This document shows, piece after piece, positions 1 through 9,094 of a stretch of DNA of 64,000 nt. The DNA is from Brevundimonas sp. G8. Lineage in GTDB: Bacteria > Pseudomonadota > Alphaproteobacteria > Caulobacterales > Caulobacteraceae. The stretch spans positions 2,590,537 to 2,654,536 of the forward strand of contig NZ_LR732816.1 in NCBI RefSeq assembly GCF_902506205.1, written 5' to 3'. The first letter of the stretch is position 1, and each line of letters starts with the position of its first letter. A program made the position numbers and the translations under genes. The notes under the pieces were generated by a model that worked only from the letters and a program-made list of their open reading frames with translations, searched no databases and was not told the origin of the DNA.

Positions 1-1440
1 CGGCACGTTCAGCTCGCTGCCGCCGACGATGGACCCGATCTTCATGCGTCCAGCCAGAATGGTGCGGTCACCGGCCACCGGGAAATAGGCCGTCCCTTGC
101 GTTTCGGTGCGCAGGAACAAGATGTTGCTCTCACCCGTCACCGCCGTCGGCTGCACCGCCAGATTGACGCGCCAGCCCTTGGTCGGGTTCAGCGGATCGT
201 TGGAATGATCGATATAGGCGCTGGTCCGCGCGGTGATGATCGCCAGGTCGCGGTCGAAGGTTACGCGTTGTGGGGGCAGGGTGGTGAAGTCGTAGCGCGT
301 CTCGCTGTAGCGCCCCGCATCCAGCCCGATGCCGTAGTTGAAATAGGAGGTCTTGCCGATCCGCTGCTGCAGGTCGGCATAGAGGACTAGGGCGGTGCGC
401 AGATAGGCGTCGGTATCCTCGTTAACCACCGCCGCGCCCAGCTTCAGCGTCCGGCCGGGCCGGCGCCAATGGGGCAGGGACAGGTCGGCGCCGATCCGGC
501 TGTCGATGTCCGCCAGCCGCGCTTCCAGCCGCAGGGTGTCGGCCCGTCCGAACCGGTTGTAGCGCGTCTGGATCACGTCCACCCCGGCGCCTTCGGCCGT
601 GGACCAGGTGGCGCCCGCTTCCAGCACGCGGCGCGGCCGGTCTTGCAGGCTGACGATCACGGGACGCAGGCCGTCTGCCGTAATCTGATCCTGGGGCGAC
701 AGGGCCACGCCGATGCCGTCATAGACGCCGGTGTCCAGCAGCCGGCGCTCCAACTCGGCGACCTGATCGGGGTCGAAGCGGTCGCCTTCTTTCCAGGGCG
801 CCAGGCCCGCGACCCAGTCGGGATTGGTCCGACCGCGCGTGGACAGGCGAACGCCGTCCAGCCGCACCAGAGCGCCCGAATCAATGCGATATTCCGGCGC
901 GACGGTGAAGGCGGCATGGTCCACCACGACCCGGCGCGGATTGGCCTTGGCGTCGGCGTAGCCGTCGCGCACCAGGGCCGCGACCAACCGTCCTTCGCCC
1001 GAGATGACATCCACCGCGCGGCCGGGATCGCCGGCCTTCAGGGCGATGGCGGTCTTGGCCTTGTCCGCCGCCTCGGCTTCGGGCGCGGGGTCGACCCACT
1101 GAATGGTCGGATCGGTCAGCAGGAAGCGGCGACCCGGTTGGACCGAGACGATGGCGATCGGGGTCTCCTCGCCCTCGACGATGTCTTCCACGACCGGCTG
1201 GTAATAGGCTTCCGAGCGCAGCAGGGCGGTGGCCGAGGTCACTGCGCTTTCGGCACGACGGCGGGCCTCGAACCGGCTGGCCGGCGTCCCATCGACCTCG
1301 CCCACGGCCCGCTCCAGCATGCGGCGCAGTTCGGCGTCCATGTCGCCCCGGATCTGGGCGCGGGGGTCCGCCGCCGCCGCATGGGCGCAGGCCGAAAAGG
1401 CCGCAAGGGTCGCGACCAGCAGGTTAGGCCTGAACGTCAA
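1..1440 (-). CDS. tamA: TamA-like outer membrane assembly protein (partial, C-terminus outside window)
   Basis: The visible 480 N-terminal residues start with a short hydrophobic signal-like stretch (LLVATLAAFSACAHA), continue through POTRA-like segments (about residues 30-250) and enter a Bam/Tam-type beta-barrel. The last visible residues, GSIVGGSELNVP, come just before the place where this family has its conserved glycine-rich RFYAGG segment. TamA sits in the outer membrane and works with TamB in protein or lipid transport to that membrane. The gene runs off the left edge, so TamB cannot be checked. The start is TTG, chosen because GAGAG lies 7 bases upstream and no in-frame ATG exists nearby. 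Confidence 0.8.
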   Translation of the reverse strand, partial: MTFRPNLLVATLAAFSACAHAAAADPRAQIRGDMDAELRRMLERAVGEVDGTPASRFEARRRAESAVTSATALLRSEAYYQPVVEDIVEGEETPIAIVSVQPGRRFLLTDPTIQWVDPAPEAEAADKAKTAIALKAGDPGRAVDVISGEGRLVAALVRDGYADAKANPRRVVVDHAAFTVAPEYRIDSGALVRLDGVRLSTRGRTNPDWVAGLAPWKEGDRFDPDQVAELERRLLDTGVYDGIGVALSPQDQITADGLRPVIVSLQDRPRRVLEAGATWSTAEGAGVDVIQTRYNRFGRADTLRLEARLADIDSRIGADLSLPHWRRPGRTLKLGAAVVNEDTDAYLRTALVLYADLQQRIGKTSYFNYGIGLDAGRYSETRYDFTTLPPQRVTFDRDLAIITARTSAYIDHSNDPLNPTKGWRVNLAVQPTAVTGESNILFLRTETQGTAYFPVAGDRTILAGRMKIGSIVGGSELNVP

Positions 1441-1486
1441 ACTCGATCTCTCGTCAAAACTACGCCCCCCGGCAAACCTGACCCTC

Positions 1487-1753
1487 TTAGTAGAACAGGG
1501 TCTCGCTCTCGGGTTGGACCGTCTGTTCCGACGTGCGTTCATCGGGCGGAAGGCTGCTGGACGGCGGGGGCGTGGGGGTCGTGTCATGCACCTCAGGCGG
1601 AGGCGGGGGGACTTCTTCCTTGACGGGAGGCGGCGCCGTCTCGACCGGCATCTCACGATAATCGTCGTCCGACCGCGACGGCCGATCGTCGCAGGCCGAG
1701 AGCGCAAGCACGCTCAACGCAGCGGCGGCCAGAACGAATGTCGAGCGTGTCAT
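1487..1753 (-). CDS. Small proline-rich lipoprotein, function unknown
   Basis: An 88-residue protein with a signal peptide ending in the lipobox LSAC (about residues 18-21), so it is predicted to be lipid-anchored in the envelope. The mature part is acidic, then proline-rich (runs such as PPPPPE and TPPPSSS), a composition expected of a flexible spacer. It lies just upstream of tamA on the same strand, about 46 bases away, so the two may be cotranscribed. No catalytic motif is visible and I do not recognise a family. Confidence 0.7.
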   Translation of the reverse strand: MTRSTFVLAAAALSVLALSACDDRPSRSDDDYREMPVETAPPPVKEEVPPPPPEVHDTTPTPPPSSSLPPDERTSEQTVQPESETLFY

Positions 1754-1828
1754 GGAAAGTCCCCGGGTCTTCGCCGATGCAACGCCTGTGGCGCTAAGCC
1801 GTTCCCTTAGCGCTGAAAACTCCGCCGG

Positions 1829-2911
1829 TCATCCCGCGTGATCGGACCATTTTGTGACCATTTGCTTCAGCGTCAGCTCAGACTTGGGGCCGGGCTCCGC
1901 CGCCTTGCCGTCGAACAGAGGCGCCGGTCGCGGCAGGCCGTCCTGAAACGTCCCTCTGGCCTGATTGTGCGGATGGTCGGGCGCCTCGGCCAGGCTGAGC
2001 ACCGGCGTGACACAGGCCTCGGTTCCAGCGAAATGGGCGCTCCAGTCGTCGCGGTCGCGCGTCGCGAACAGAGCGGAGAACCGGCCCTGCAAGGTTGACC
2101 AGGCGGTGATATCATACTGAACCGCCTCGCCCGGATCGATATCCAGCCCGGCTAGCAGGGCGGCATAGAAGCGCGGCTCCAGCGCCGCCACCGCCACGAA
2201 GCCGCCGTCGCGACAGGCGTAGCAGCGATAGAAGGGTGCGCCCCCGTCCAGCAGATTGGCCCCGCGCCGCTCGCTCCACATCCCCTGACCGCGCAGCGCC
2301 TGGAACAGTCCGCCCAGCAGGGCCGCGCCGTCGGTCATTGCCGCATCCACCACGCGACCCCGCCCGGTGGTCCTGGCCTCCACCAGCGTCGCCAGCACGC
2401 CGACCACCAGCAGCATGGCCCCGCCGCCATAGTCTCCAACCAGGTTCAGCGGCGGGGAGGGCGGACGATCCGCCTCGCCCATGGCGTGCAGCACGCCGGA
2501 CAGTCCGATGTAATTCAGGTCATGCCCCACCGCATTCGCCAGCGGTCCCGTCTGGCCCCAGCCCGTCACTCGACCGAACACCAGTGCGGGCTTCCTCGCC
2601 TGCAACAACTCCGGCCCATAGCCCAGCCGCTCCATCACGCCGGGCCTGAACCCTTCGATCACGGCATCCGCCCCATCGATCAGCGTCAGAATACGCTCGC
2701 GATCGTCAGGCGATTTCAGATCGACCGGCACGGCGATCCGCCCCCGATGCAGCACCGCACCGCCCACCTCGTCGAACACCGCAGCCCCTGCCGAGGCGTC
2801 GCGCGTCAACCGCACCACCTCCGCCCCCAGGTCCGCCAGCATCATCCCGGCGAAGGTGACCGGCCCCAGGCCGTCGAATTCGATGATACGGACGCCATTT
2901 AACGGTTGCAT
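1829..2911 (-). CDS. CaiB/BaiF family CoA-transferase, probable alpha-methylacyl-CoA racemase
   Basis: This 360-residue protein begins with the family III CoA-transferase signature (GVRIIEF, then MLADLGAEVVRL) and carries VIEGFRPGVMERLGYG at about residues 85-100. The segment NLVGDYGGGA (about 155-165) contains the aspartate that serves as catalytic residue in this family. Its length and the HRGR...VDLKS region fit alpha-methylacyl-CoA racemases (Amacr), which epimerise 2-methylacyl-CoA esters before beta-oxidation. Another acyl-CoA specificity within the family remains possible. It appears monocistronic. Confidence 0.82.
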   Translation of the reverse strand: MQPLNGVRIIEFDGLGPVTFAGMMLADLGAEVVRLTRDASAGAAVFDEVGGAVLHRGRIAVPVDLKSPDDRERILTLIDGADAVIEGFRPGVMERLGYGPELLQARKPALVFGRVTGWGQTGPLANAVGHDLNYIGLSGVLHAMGEADRPPSPPLNLVGDYGGGAMLLVVGVLATLVEARTTGRGRVVDAAMTDGAALLGGLFQALRGQGMWSERRGANLLDGGAPFYRCYACRDGGFVAVAALEPRFYAALLAGLDIDPGEAVQYDITAWSTLQGRFSALFATRDRDDWSAHFAGTEACVTPVLSLAEAPDHPHNQARGTFQDGLPRPAPLFDGKAAEPGPKSELTLKQMVTKWSDHAG

Positions 2912-2935
2912 GCCACATGAGTAGCAGACCGGGTC

Positions 2936-2959
2936 TTGACCGGAAGGCCGGATTACAAC
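2936..2959 (+). promoter_or_regulatory. Candidate housekeeping promoter for tRNA-Lys
   Basis: TTGACCG at 2936-2942 is followed after a short spacer by GATTACAAC (2951-2959). This resembles the Caulobacter-type sigma-73 pattern TTGAC(G/C) plus GCTANAWC. It lies about 50 bases upstream of the tRNA. Assigned by eye, with no transcript data. Confidence 0.35.
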
Positions 2960-3005
2960 AGAAGGCGCCCTTCGACGGCTCGGGCCAGCCCGGACGTCGC
3001 GCGGT

Positions 3006-3082
3006 GCGCCCTTAGCTCAGTTGGTTAGAGCATCTGACTTTTAATCAGAGGGTCCTCGGTTCGAGCCCGAGAGGGCGTACCA
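3006..3082 (+). tRNA. tRNA-Lys (TTT)
   Basis: A 77-base cloverleaf including an encoded CCA. The 7-bp acceptor stem pairs GCGCCCT (3006-3012) with AGGGCGT (3072-3078). The anticodon loop CTTTTAA (3038-3044) is closed by a CTGA/TCAG stem and places TTT at 3040-3042. The T arm contains GGTTCGAGCC. The discriminator base is A. The 3' end is intact and shows no integrated element. Confidence 0.97.
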
Positions 3083-3085
3083 TTT

Positions 3086-3109
3086 AAAGCCCGCTTCGGC
3101 GGGCTTTTT
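3086..3109 (+). terminator. Intrinsic terminator after tRNA-Lys
   Basis: A perfect 9-bp stem (AAAGCCCGC and GCGGGCTTT) with a TTCG tetraloop and T-run, starting four bases after the tRNA CCA. Confidence 0.9.
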
Positions 3110-3127
3110 GCTGTCTGGAGCCGGACG

Positions 3128-5569
3128 TCAGTTCAGGGAATCGCGCATCGCCCCGGCCGGATCGGCTTTGGCGCCGACCTCGGCCGCCGCGAGATGTTTC
3201 GACAGGGCCGCGACCAGGGCGGGCAGTTGCAGCGGCTTGGCCAGGTGATCGTCCATGCCGGCCTCGCGGCACAGGGCGATCTGGTCCGGCTGGACGTTGG
3301 CGGACAGGGCGATGATCGCGAGGCGACGGCCGGTTCCCTGTTCCAGGCGCCTGATCTCCCGCGTCGCCGTCAGCCCGTCCATGACCGGCATCTGCATGTC
3401 CATCAGGACCACGTCGTAGGTCTTGGACTGAACCGCATGAACGGCCTCGGCGCCATCACAGGCGGTCGTCACCTCAAGTCCCAGGCCGCTGAGGATGACA
3501 TTGATCAGCTCGCGGTTGGCCGGCGAATCGTCCGCCACCAGGATCCGACCTTCGGGCATGGCGGAGAGTTGCGAGCTTTCCGTCTGCGTCTCCCCATCCG
3601 CGATCAGGAGGGGAGCCGTCAGATGGAAGGTCGAGCCCTGGCCCGGCTGGCTGGAAACCAGGATATCGCCGCCCATCGCCCGCGCCAGCCTGCGCGAGAT
3701 CGCCAGTCCCAGGCCCGTGCCGCCATACAGCCGCGTCGTCGAGCGGTCCGCCTGCGAGAAGCGTTCGAACAGATGGGCCACGTTTTCCGGGCTCATGCCG
3801 ATGCCCGTGTCCGTCACCGCCGCCGTCAACCGCCACACGCCGTCATCGCCCTGATCGCCGCCCAGCGACAGGCCCACCGAGCCCTTGGAGGTAAACTTCA
3901 CGGCGTTGCCCAGCAGGTTCAGCAGAATCTGCCGCAACCGCGCCTCGTCGCCCATCAGGCACGACGGCAGGTCCGGCGCCAGCTCGACCTGGAGCGACAA
4001 GCCCTTGGCGAGGCATTGCGCCTCCATCATCTGGGCCGTCTCCCGCGCCAGGGCGACCGGATCGAACGGCTGGGGCTCCAGCTCGATTGCGCCGGCCTCC
4101 AACTTGGAATAATCCAGCACGTCGTTGATTACCGACAACAGCGCCTCGCTGGCGGTGGCGATCCGTGCGACATAGCCGCGTTCCTCGTCAGGCAGGGCCT
4201 GGCTGGCCTTCAGCAGGTTGGAAAAACCGATAACGCTGGTCAGGGGTGTGCGCAGCTCATGGCTCATGTTGGCCAGGAACTCGCTCTTGGCCGCCGCCGC
4301 CGCCTCGGCGCGATCCCTGGCTTCCAGCAGTTCGTCGGCCAGAACCTTGCGGTCGGTCATGTCGCGGATGACGGCGACGGCTTCCGAAGGTTCACCCGGC
4401 TTCGCGGCCAATGCGCGGAAGGTGCATTCGACCCAGACGGTGGAGCCGTCGCGGTGGACCGCGCGGTGTTCCAACCGGCATTGCTTGCCGGTGTGCATGG
4501 TTTCCAGCACCGACCGGGCCACCCGCTCCTGATCGTCGGGGTGGATATAGTCCAGCGCCGTGCCGCTCATCTCCTCGTATGTCCAGCCCAGGAGAGCCTC
4601 GATGGCCGGCGAGATGTATTTGCTGCTGCCGTCAGGGCGGATGCGGGTGATGACGTCGCCGATATTGTCGGCCAGCAGCCGATAGCGCGCCTCGTTACGC
4701 TTGGCCTGGGCGATCTGGTTCTGTTGGTCGGTGATGTCCTGGAAGACGCCATAGAGCGCGCTCACGACGCCCGCATCGTCGCGCTCAGCCCGTGCCTGGG
4801 TCAGGACAGTCCGCTCTTCGCCGTCCGCGCGGATCAGCCGAAGGCGGCGATCACAGCCTTCGCCCGTCGCTGCGGTGTTCTCGATGGCGGCCAGCAATTC
4901 GGCGCGATCTTCGGGATGGTAAAAATCGACGGCGTTGTCGAGGTGAGGATCGAAGCTGTCACGGTCGAGCCCGTGAATGCGAAACACCGCGTCCGACCAG
5001 TGAACGGCGCCGCTGGCTAGATCCAGTCGCCAATTTCCGACTTCGGCCATCTGTTCGACCATCTGCAGGGCGCCGTACCGCTCCTCACTGATCCGGCTGA
5101 CGTCCAGAGCGGCGATGATGTCTTCGGCCATCCGGCCCAGCGTCTTCAGCGTGGCCATGTCCGCGTCCGATGGATGCGCGCGGGGCTGGCGGTCCATCAC
5201 GCCGAAGGCGCCGATAGGCTGCCCGTCCGGTCCGCAGATCGTCACACCGGCGTAGAAACGCAGATTGTGGGGCGGGTCGACCAGGAAATGATTGCGGGCG
5301 ACGGGATCGGCCAGGCCGTCCTCCACCACCATGACGGCGCCCGCGCCCTGCTGCACGAGGCGGTCGCCCAAGGTTTTTTCGCGCGGCGTCGTCTGGACGA
5401 TCGTGCAGTCGCTGCACCAGAGCATGGCGTTGGCGCCGGTGATCAGGGTGACGACGGCCGTCGGCGTATCGAACAGCCGGCACGCCAGTTCCGTAAGGCG
5501 CTGAAACGGGCCTGCGGGTGCGTTCAGGGCTTCGAGGCTCTTGGCGACATAGGGCACGGGGGACTCCAA
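3128..5569 (-). CDS. Hybrid sensor histidine kinase (GAF-PAS-PAS-HisKA-HATPase-REC)
   Basis: An 813-residue cytoplasmic-looking hybrid kinase with no clear membrane segment. Order of domains: GAF (about 15-160, with a CSDC pair), two PAS/PAC units (about 175-290 and 295-410), a HisKA domain with the phospho-accepting His in MSHELRTPL (about 437), an ATPase domain with DTGIGM and [10 protein letters not shown] (about 540-655), and a C-terminal receiver with phospho-accepting Asp in [12 protein letters not shown]. It should autophosphorylate and pass phosphate to its own receiver, then to an unlinked Hpt or regulator. No partner regulator lies beside it. The start is TTG at 5569; the input ligand is unknown. 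Confidence 0.92.
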   Translation of the reverse strand: MESPVPYVAKSLEALNAPAGPFQRLTELACRLFDTPTAVVTLITGANAMLWCSDCTIVQTTPREKTLGDRLVQQGAGAVMVVEDGLADPVARNHFLVDPPHNLRFYAGVTICGPDGQPIGAFGVMDRQPRAHPSDADMATLKTLGRMAEDIIAALDVSRISEERYGALQMVEQMAEVGNWRLDLASGAVHWSDAVFRIHGLDRDSFDPHLDNAVDFYHPEDRAELLAAIENTAATGEGCDRRLRLIRADGEERTVLTQARAERDDAGVVSALYGVFQDITDQQNQIAQAKRNEARYRLLADNIGDVITRIRPDGSSKYISPAIEALLGWTYEEMSGTALDYIHPDDQERVARSVLETMHTGKQCRLEHRAVHRDGSTVWVECTFRALAAKPGEPSEAVAVIRDMTDRKVLADELLEARDRAEAAAAAKSEFLANMSHELRTPLTSVIGFSNLLKASQALPDEERGYVARIATASEALLSVINDVLDYSKLEAGAIELEPQPFDPVALARETAQMMEAQCLAKGLSLQVELAPDLPSCLMGDEARLRQILLNLLGNAVKFTSKGSVGLSLGGDQGDDGVWRLTAAVTDTGIGMSPENVAHLFERFSQADRSTTRLYGGTGLGLAISRRLARAMGGDILVSSQPGQGSTFHLTAPLLIADGETQTESSQLSAMPEGRILVADDSPANRELINVILSGLGLEVTTACDGAEAVHAVQSKTYDVVLMDMQMPVMDGLTATREIRRLEQGTGRRLAIIALSANVQPDQIALCREAGMDDHLAKPLQLPALVAALSKHLAAAEVGAKADPAGAMRDSLN

Positions 5570-5670
5570 CGACGGCGCTCAGAATGGCATCGATCAGAGA
5601 ATTCTTTGTTACCGATATGCTAAATAGCCAAGCTTTGATTGCAGGGCGTGGCATGGTTTAAGCCCGCCCC

Positions 5671-6225
5671 ATGAAGCCTGTTTTCCTGTCCGCCGTCCTC
5701 CTGCTCGCCCTATCGGGTTGCAACGCCGGGCGGTCGGCCGTCGGTGGGGCAGAGCAGGTGGGGGCGGGGTTCGCGGCGGCGGCGTCCGCGCCGCTGGAGG
5801 ATTTCAACCTGCGTCGCCAGACCATCCCGACGGTCTTGTTGCAGGCCGAAGCCAATCCCTACGACCTGCGCAACCTGAACCAATGCACCACCATCGGCGC
5901 CGAGGTGGCGCGGCTGGACGAGGCCCTGGGGCCGGACACCGACGAGCCGCCGCGTCAGGACGGCTCGTTCCTTAGCGAGCGCGCCGCCGATGCGGCGGCG
6001 AAGGCGGCGCTGAACGCCATCCGCGACACCACGACCGACTTCATTCCCGGCCGCAGCTGGATTCGCCGTCTGAGCGGCGCCGAGCAGCACAGCCGCCACG
6101 TCCAGTCCGCCATCCAGTCCGGCCGGATGCGCCGCGCCTTTCTGAAGGGCATGGGGATGCAGAGGAACTGCGCCCCGCCGGCGGCGCCGAGCTGGTTCCG
6201 CCCGACCGGGCGGTCGCAGCATTGA
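5671..6225 (+). CDS. Conserved hypothetical lipoprotein
   Basis: A 184-residue protein with a signal peptide and lipobox ALSGC (about residues 13-17), so probably a lipoprotein. The mature region contains QTIPTVLLQAEANPYDL, an alanine-rich helix (SERAADAAAKAALNAIRD) and a basic C-terminal half. The helix followed by WIRRLSGAEQH is a pattern I have seen in uncharacterised alphaproteobacterial lipoproteins, but I cannot name a function. It stands alone, convergent with the genes to its right. Confidence 0.75.
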   Translation: MKPVFLSAVLLLALSGCNAGRSAVGGAEQVGAGFAAAASAPLEDFNLRRQTIPTVLLQAEANPYDLRNLNQCTTIGAEVARLDEALGPDTDEPPRQDGSFLSERAADAAAKAALNAIRDTTTDFIPGRSWIRRLSGAEQHSRHVQSAIQSGRMRRAFLKGMGMQRNCAPPAAPSWFRPTGRSQH

Positions 6226-6246
6226 TGGTCTGAGCCTCGGGCGGAT

Positions 6247-6552
6247 TTAGCGGCCGAAGGTGCGTCGCCTGTCGCGACGGTCGCCCCTTATGTGGACCGT
6301 GCCGTCCTTGGCGAAGGCTTCGAATGACGCTTTGTCGATGTTCCTGAACTCGCCGGTTCTGTCCCAGTCCCAGTCGAACGAGATGCGCTCGCCCTTGTGC
6401 GCGAACTTGCCGGACCAGTGGGCGAAGAACGCATATTTGTCGCCACCGATGATGATGACGTGGCGGTGGAGTGCCGTCTCGTTCCCCTCGTCGCGGGGCG
6501 GCTCCTCAAGGTAGGTGTTGTAGGCGTGGAAGCCTGACTTCTCGATGCGCAT
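6247..6552 (-). CDS. Small conserved hypothetical protein downstream of tgt
   Basis: A 101-residue soluble protein whose start codon is one base after the tgt stop codon, so it is translationally coupled to tgt. It has an aromatic core (YAFFAHWSGKF, FDWDWDRTGEF) and ends in a basic tail (RGDRRDRRRTFGR) that could bind nucleic acid. No family is recognised. The coding call rests on operon position, frame closure and the non-random aromatic and charged composition. Confidence 0.6.
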   Translation of the reverse strand: MRIEKSGFHAYNTYLEEPPRDEGNETALHRHVIIIGGDKYAFFAHWSGKFAHKGERISFDWDWDRTGEFRNIDKASFEAFAKDGTVHIRGDRRDRRRTFGR

Positions 6553-6553
6553 G

Positions 6554-7663
6554 TCAGTTCGACGTGTGGCGGGCGTGGAAGTCGCGGCGGAAGGCTTCGA
6601 ACCGGCCCTCCGAGATCGAGGCGCGCATGGCCGCCGTCAGCGCCTGGTAGAAGGCGATATTGTGCCAGCTCAGCAGGACCTTGCCGAGGATTTCGTCGGC
6701 GCGGATCAGGTGGTGCAGATAGGCCTTCGAATAGCTGGATGATGGCCCTTCGATGGTCGGGTCCAGCGGGTCCTGATCCTCGGCGAAGCGGGCGTTCTTC
6801 AGGTTCAGCGGGCCGTCCCAGGTCCAGGCCTGGCCGTGACGCCCGGCGCGGGTCGGCAGAACGCAGTCGAACATGTCCACGCCCCGATACACGGCCTCGA
6901 CCAGATCGACCGGCTTGCCCACCCCCATCAAATAACGGGGGCGGTGCTTGGGCAGGAATTCGGGCGCATAGTCCAGCACCTCGCACATGGCCTGATGGCC
7001 TTCGCCCACGGCCAGGCCGCCGATGGCGTAGCCGTCGAAGCCGATCTCTTGCAGTTGCTCCGACGACTGGCGACGCAGGTCCTCGAAGGTCGAACCCTGC
7101 TGGATGCCGAACAGGGCCTGTGTATCACGCTCGCCGAACCGGGCCTTGGACCGGGCGCCCCAGCGGATCGAAAGCTCCATCGCCTTTTTGGCCGCATCCT
7201 TCTCGGCGGGATAGGCGACGCACTGGTCCAGCTGCATCGAGATGTCGGCGCCGATCCGGTCGGCCTGGATCTCGATCGACCGTTCCGGCGTTAGGACGTG
7301 TTTGGAGCCGTCGATGTGGCTGGAGAAGGTCACGGCCTCCTCCTTGACCTTCGAAATCCCGGCCAGGGACATGACCTGGAAGCCGCCGCTGTCTGTCAGG
7401 ATCGGCTTGTCCCAGCCCATGAATTTGTGCAGCCCGCCCAGCCGTTCCATCCGCTCGGGGCCGGGGCGCAGCATCAGGTGATAGGTGTTGCCCAGCAGGA
7501 TGTCGGCGCCCGTCGCCTTGACCTGATCCACCGTCATCGCCTTGACCGTCGCGGCCGTGCCGACGGGCATGAAGGCGGGGGTGCGGATGTCGCCGCGCGC
7601 GGTCTTCAGCACCCCGGTGCGGGCGCGGCCTTCGGTGGCGGAAATGTCGAAGGGGAAGGGCAT
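6554..7663 (-). CDS. tgt: Queuine tRNA-ribosyltransferase
   Basis: A 369-residue TIM-barrel enzyme that exchanges guanine at position 34 of GUN-anticodon tRNAs for a queuosine precursor. Seen in sequence: [14 protein letters not shown] near residue 30, the nucleophile region [13 protein letters not shown] (about 90-102), [12 protein letters not shown] (about 220) and the catalytic loop RYLMGVGKP followed by [14 protein letters not shown]. The zinc-site cysteines are not all obvious by eye in the C-terminal part. Its start abuts the stop of the upstream nucleotidyltransferase-like gene, indicating an operon. Confidence 0.95.
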   Translation of the reverse strand: MPFPFDISATEGRARTGVLKTARGDIRTPAFMPVGTAATVKAMTVDQVKATGADILLGNTYHLMLRPGPERMERLGGLHKFMGWDKPILTDSGGFQVMSLAGISKVKEEAVTFSSHIDGSKHVLTPERSIEIQADRIGADISMQLDQCVAYPAEKDAAKKAMELSIRWGARSKARFGERDTQALFGIQQGSTFEDLRRQSSEQLQEIGFDGYAIGGLAVGEGHQAMCEVLDYAPEFLPKHRPRYLMGVGKPVDLVEAVYRGVDMFDCVLPTRAGRHGQAWTWDGPLNLKNARFAEDQDPLDPTIEGPSSSYSKAYLHHLIRADEILGKVLLSWHNIAFYQALTAAMRASISEGRFEAFRRDFHARHTSN

Positions 7664-8137
7664 TCAGGCGATCAGTCGTTCAAGCTGCTCGACCCGCACC
7701 AGATCCTTGGGGCGGCCGAACAGGCGGTACAGGGCGATATGGTCCCGGATGTCGGGCACGAACAGCGGGACGTCGTCGATGAAGACCCGACGCCGCGAAG
7801 TAAAGCCGACGGCCTGCCATTCGGCGCCGTCGCGGGTCTCCAGATCAGCCATGACCTCGACCAGGATCGGCTGGTCTGGCGCACGACCGAAGACGGCCGA
7901 GCGGAACAGGCCTTCGCCCGGATCGGCCACCACCTCGCCGTCCAGCGCGGCCAGCAGGGCGCGGGCGTCGCGGGGGGAACACAGGATGTCGATGTCGGGC
8001 ACATGCAGGTCGGTCAGGCCATAAAGGGCCATCGCCGCCCCGCCGAAGATCCACCACGGGTCGCGCAGATCGCGCGCGGCCTCGCCGACGGCGGTCAGGC
8101 CGTCCTGAAGATCATGCGGGAGGTCATCGGTTGACAC
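7664..8137 (-). CDS. Nucleotidyltransferase-fold protein
   Basis: A 157-residue protein with the nucleotidyltransferase pattern: WWIFGGAAMALYGL (about 27-40) followed by the acidic metal motif VPDIDIL (about 46-52). Proteins with this short architecture include antibiotic-modifying and MNT-type AMP-transferases as well as many of unknown substrate. It is the first gene of a tightly coupled set (stop codon directly abutting the tgt start). A tRNA-related role is possible from context but not shown. No HEPN partner gene is adjacent, so a toxin-antitoxin role is not supported. Confidence 0.7.
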   Translation of the reverse strand: MSTDDLPHDLQDGLTAVGEAARDLRDPWWIFGGAAMALYGLTDLHVPDIDILCSPRDARALLAALDGEVVADPGEGLFRSAVFGRAPDQPILVEVMADLETRDGAEWQAVGFTSRRRVFIDDVPLFVPDIRDHIALYRLFGRPKDLVRVEQLERLIA

Positions 8138-8213
8138 GGGTCGCGCTCGTTTTCGTCAGGAGGCGGCATTTAGGCGTTCCGGCGGCGATTGACCACCCGA
8201 GCGCCGCGCCGGA

Positions 8214-8972
8214 TCACCAGTCCAGCGTCGCCTCGCCGCGCAGGATGGCCTCGGCCTGATCCGTATGTTTGGCGCCATCACGGTCGTGCAGCACCAGCGG
8301 CGGCAGCAGTCGCAGCGGCGCCCGCCCGGTCTTGATGGCGTGGACCAGCACCCGTTTGGCCGGCTCGTCGGCGAAGGGATGGATGGGTCGTATGGCGAAA
8401 GATCCGGCCTTCTCTCCCAGCAGCGCCAGCAGGTCCGCCAGCCGATCGGTCCGGTGAACGACCACGATCCGCCCGCCTTCCTTCACCGCCTTCAGCAGGA
8501 AGTCGGTCCAGGCCTTCAGCCCGTCGTCGGCCATCCAGGCCCCGCGCTTGCCCTCGGCCGGCGCGCGTAGAGCCCCTGCGTCGTCGAAGAAGGGCGGATT
8601 TGACACGGCCCAGTCCGCCGGTTCGACGCCCAGCACCCTGAACCCCGCCGCCACGTCGCCCTGTCGAATCGCGGTGGTCGCGGCGACGCCGTTCAGCGCC
8701 GCGTTCTCGACCGCCAGCGCCGCCATGGCCGGATCGCGCTCCAGCCCCATCAGCATGATGCCCGGCCGGCGCGCCGCGATCTGCATCAGGACGGCGCCGG
8801 CGCCGCATCCGGCCTCGATCACGCGCTGGCCCGCCTCGGCCGGAACCGCCGCCGCCAGCAGGGCCGCGTCCATGCCGGCGCGATAGCCGCGCGCGGGTTG
8901 ACGCAGGCGCACCCGGCCGTTCAGCACACCGTTCTCGACGATGTCGTGCGGCAGGGTTTTGACTGCGTCCAA
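8214..8972 (-). CDS. TrmN6-like tRNA1(Val) adenine-N6 methyltransferase
   Basis: A 252-residue class I SAM-dependent methyltransferase. The SAM-binding motif VIEAGCGAGAVLMQIA (about residues 50-65) and the N6-adenine catalytic motif NPPFFDD (about 125-131) are both present. Length and the N-terminal LNGRVRLRQPARGYRAGMDAAL region match the TrmN6/YfiC family, which methylates A37 of tRNA1(Val). It is divergent from the polyprenyl synthase gene with a 122-base gap. Confidence 0.85.
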   Translation of the reverse strand: MDAVKTLPHDIVENGVLNGRVRLRQPARGYRAGMDAALLAAAVPAEAGQRVIEAGCGAGAVLMQIAARRPGIMLMGLERDPAMAALAVENAALNGVAATTAIRQGDVAAGFRVLGVEPADWAVSNPPFFDDAGALRAPAEGKRGAWMADDGLKAWTDFLLKAVKEGGRIVVVHRTDRLADLLALLGEKAGSFAIRPIHPFADEPAKRVLVHAIKTGRAPLRLLPPLVLHDRDGAKHTDQAEAILRGEATLDW

Positions 8973-9094
8973 GCCTCAATCTCCTTGACCCTCAAGGGGT
9001 CGAACATCATTGTGCGCCGCAACTCGCGGGGGCAAGACGGCCCGTCTGCAAAATCCTTCGACGCGGTCCGCCGCGCCAGTGAAAGAGTATCCGT

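Noticed and set aside
3194..5020. 608-residue open frame opposite the hybrid kinase
   Set aside because: It is antisense to a clear kinase with intact motifs; composition is Gly/Arg/Gln-rich shadow sequence.
7664..8137. Toxin-antitoxin system based on the nucleotidyltransferase-fold protein
   Set aside because: No HEPN or other partner gene is adjacent; it is coupled to tgt instead.
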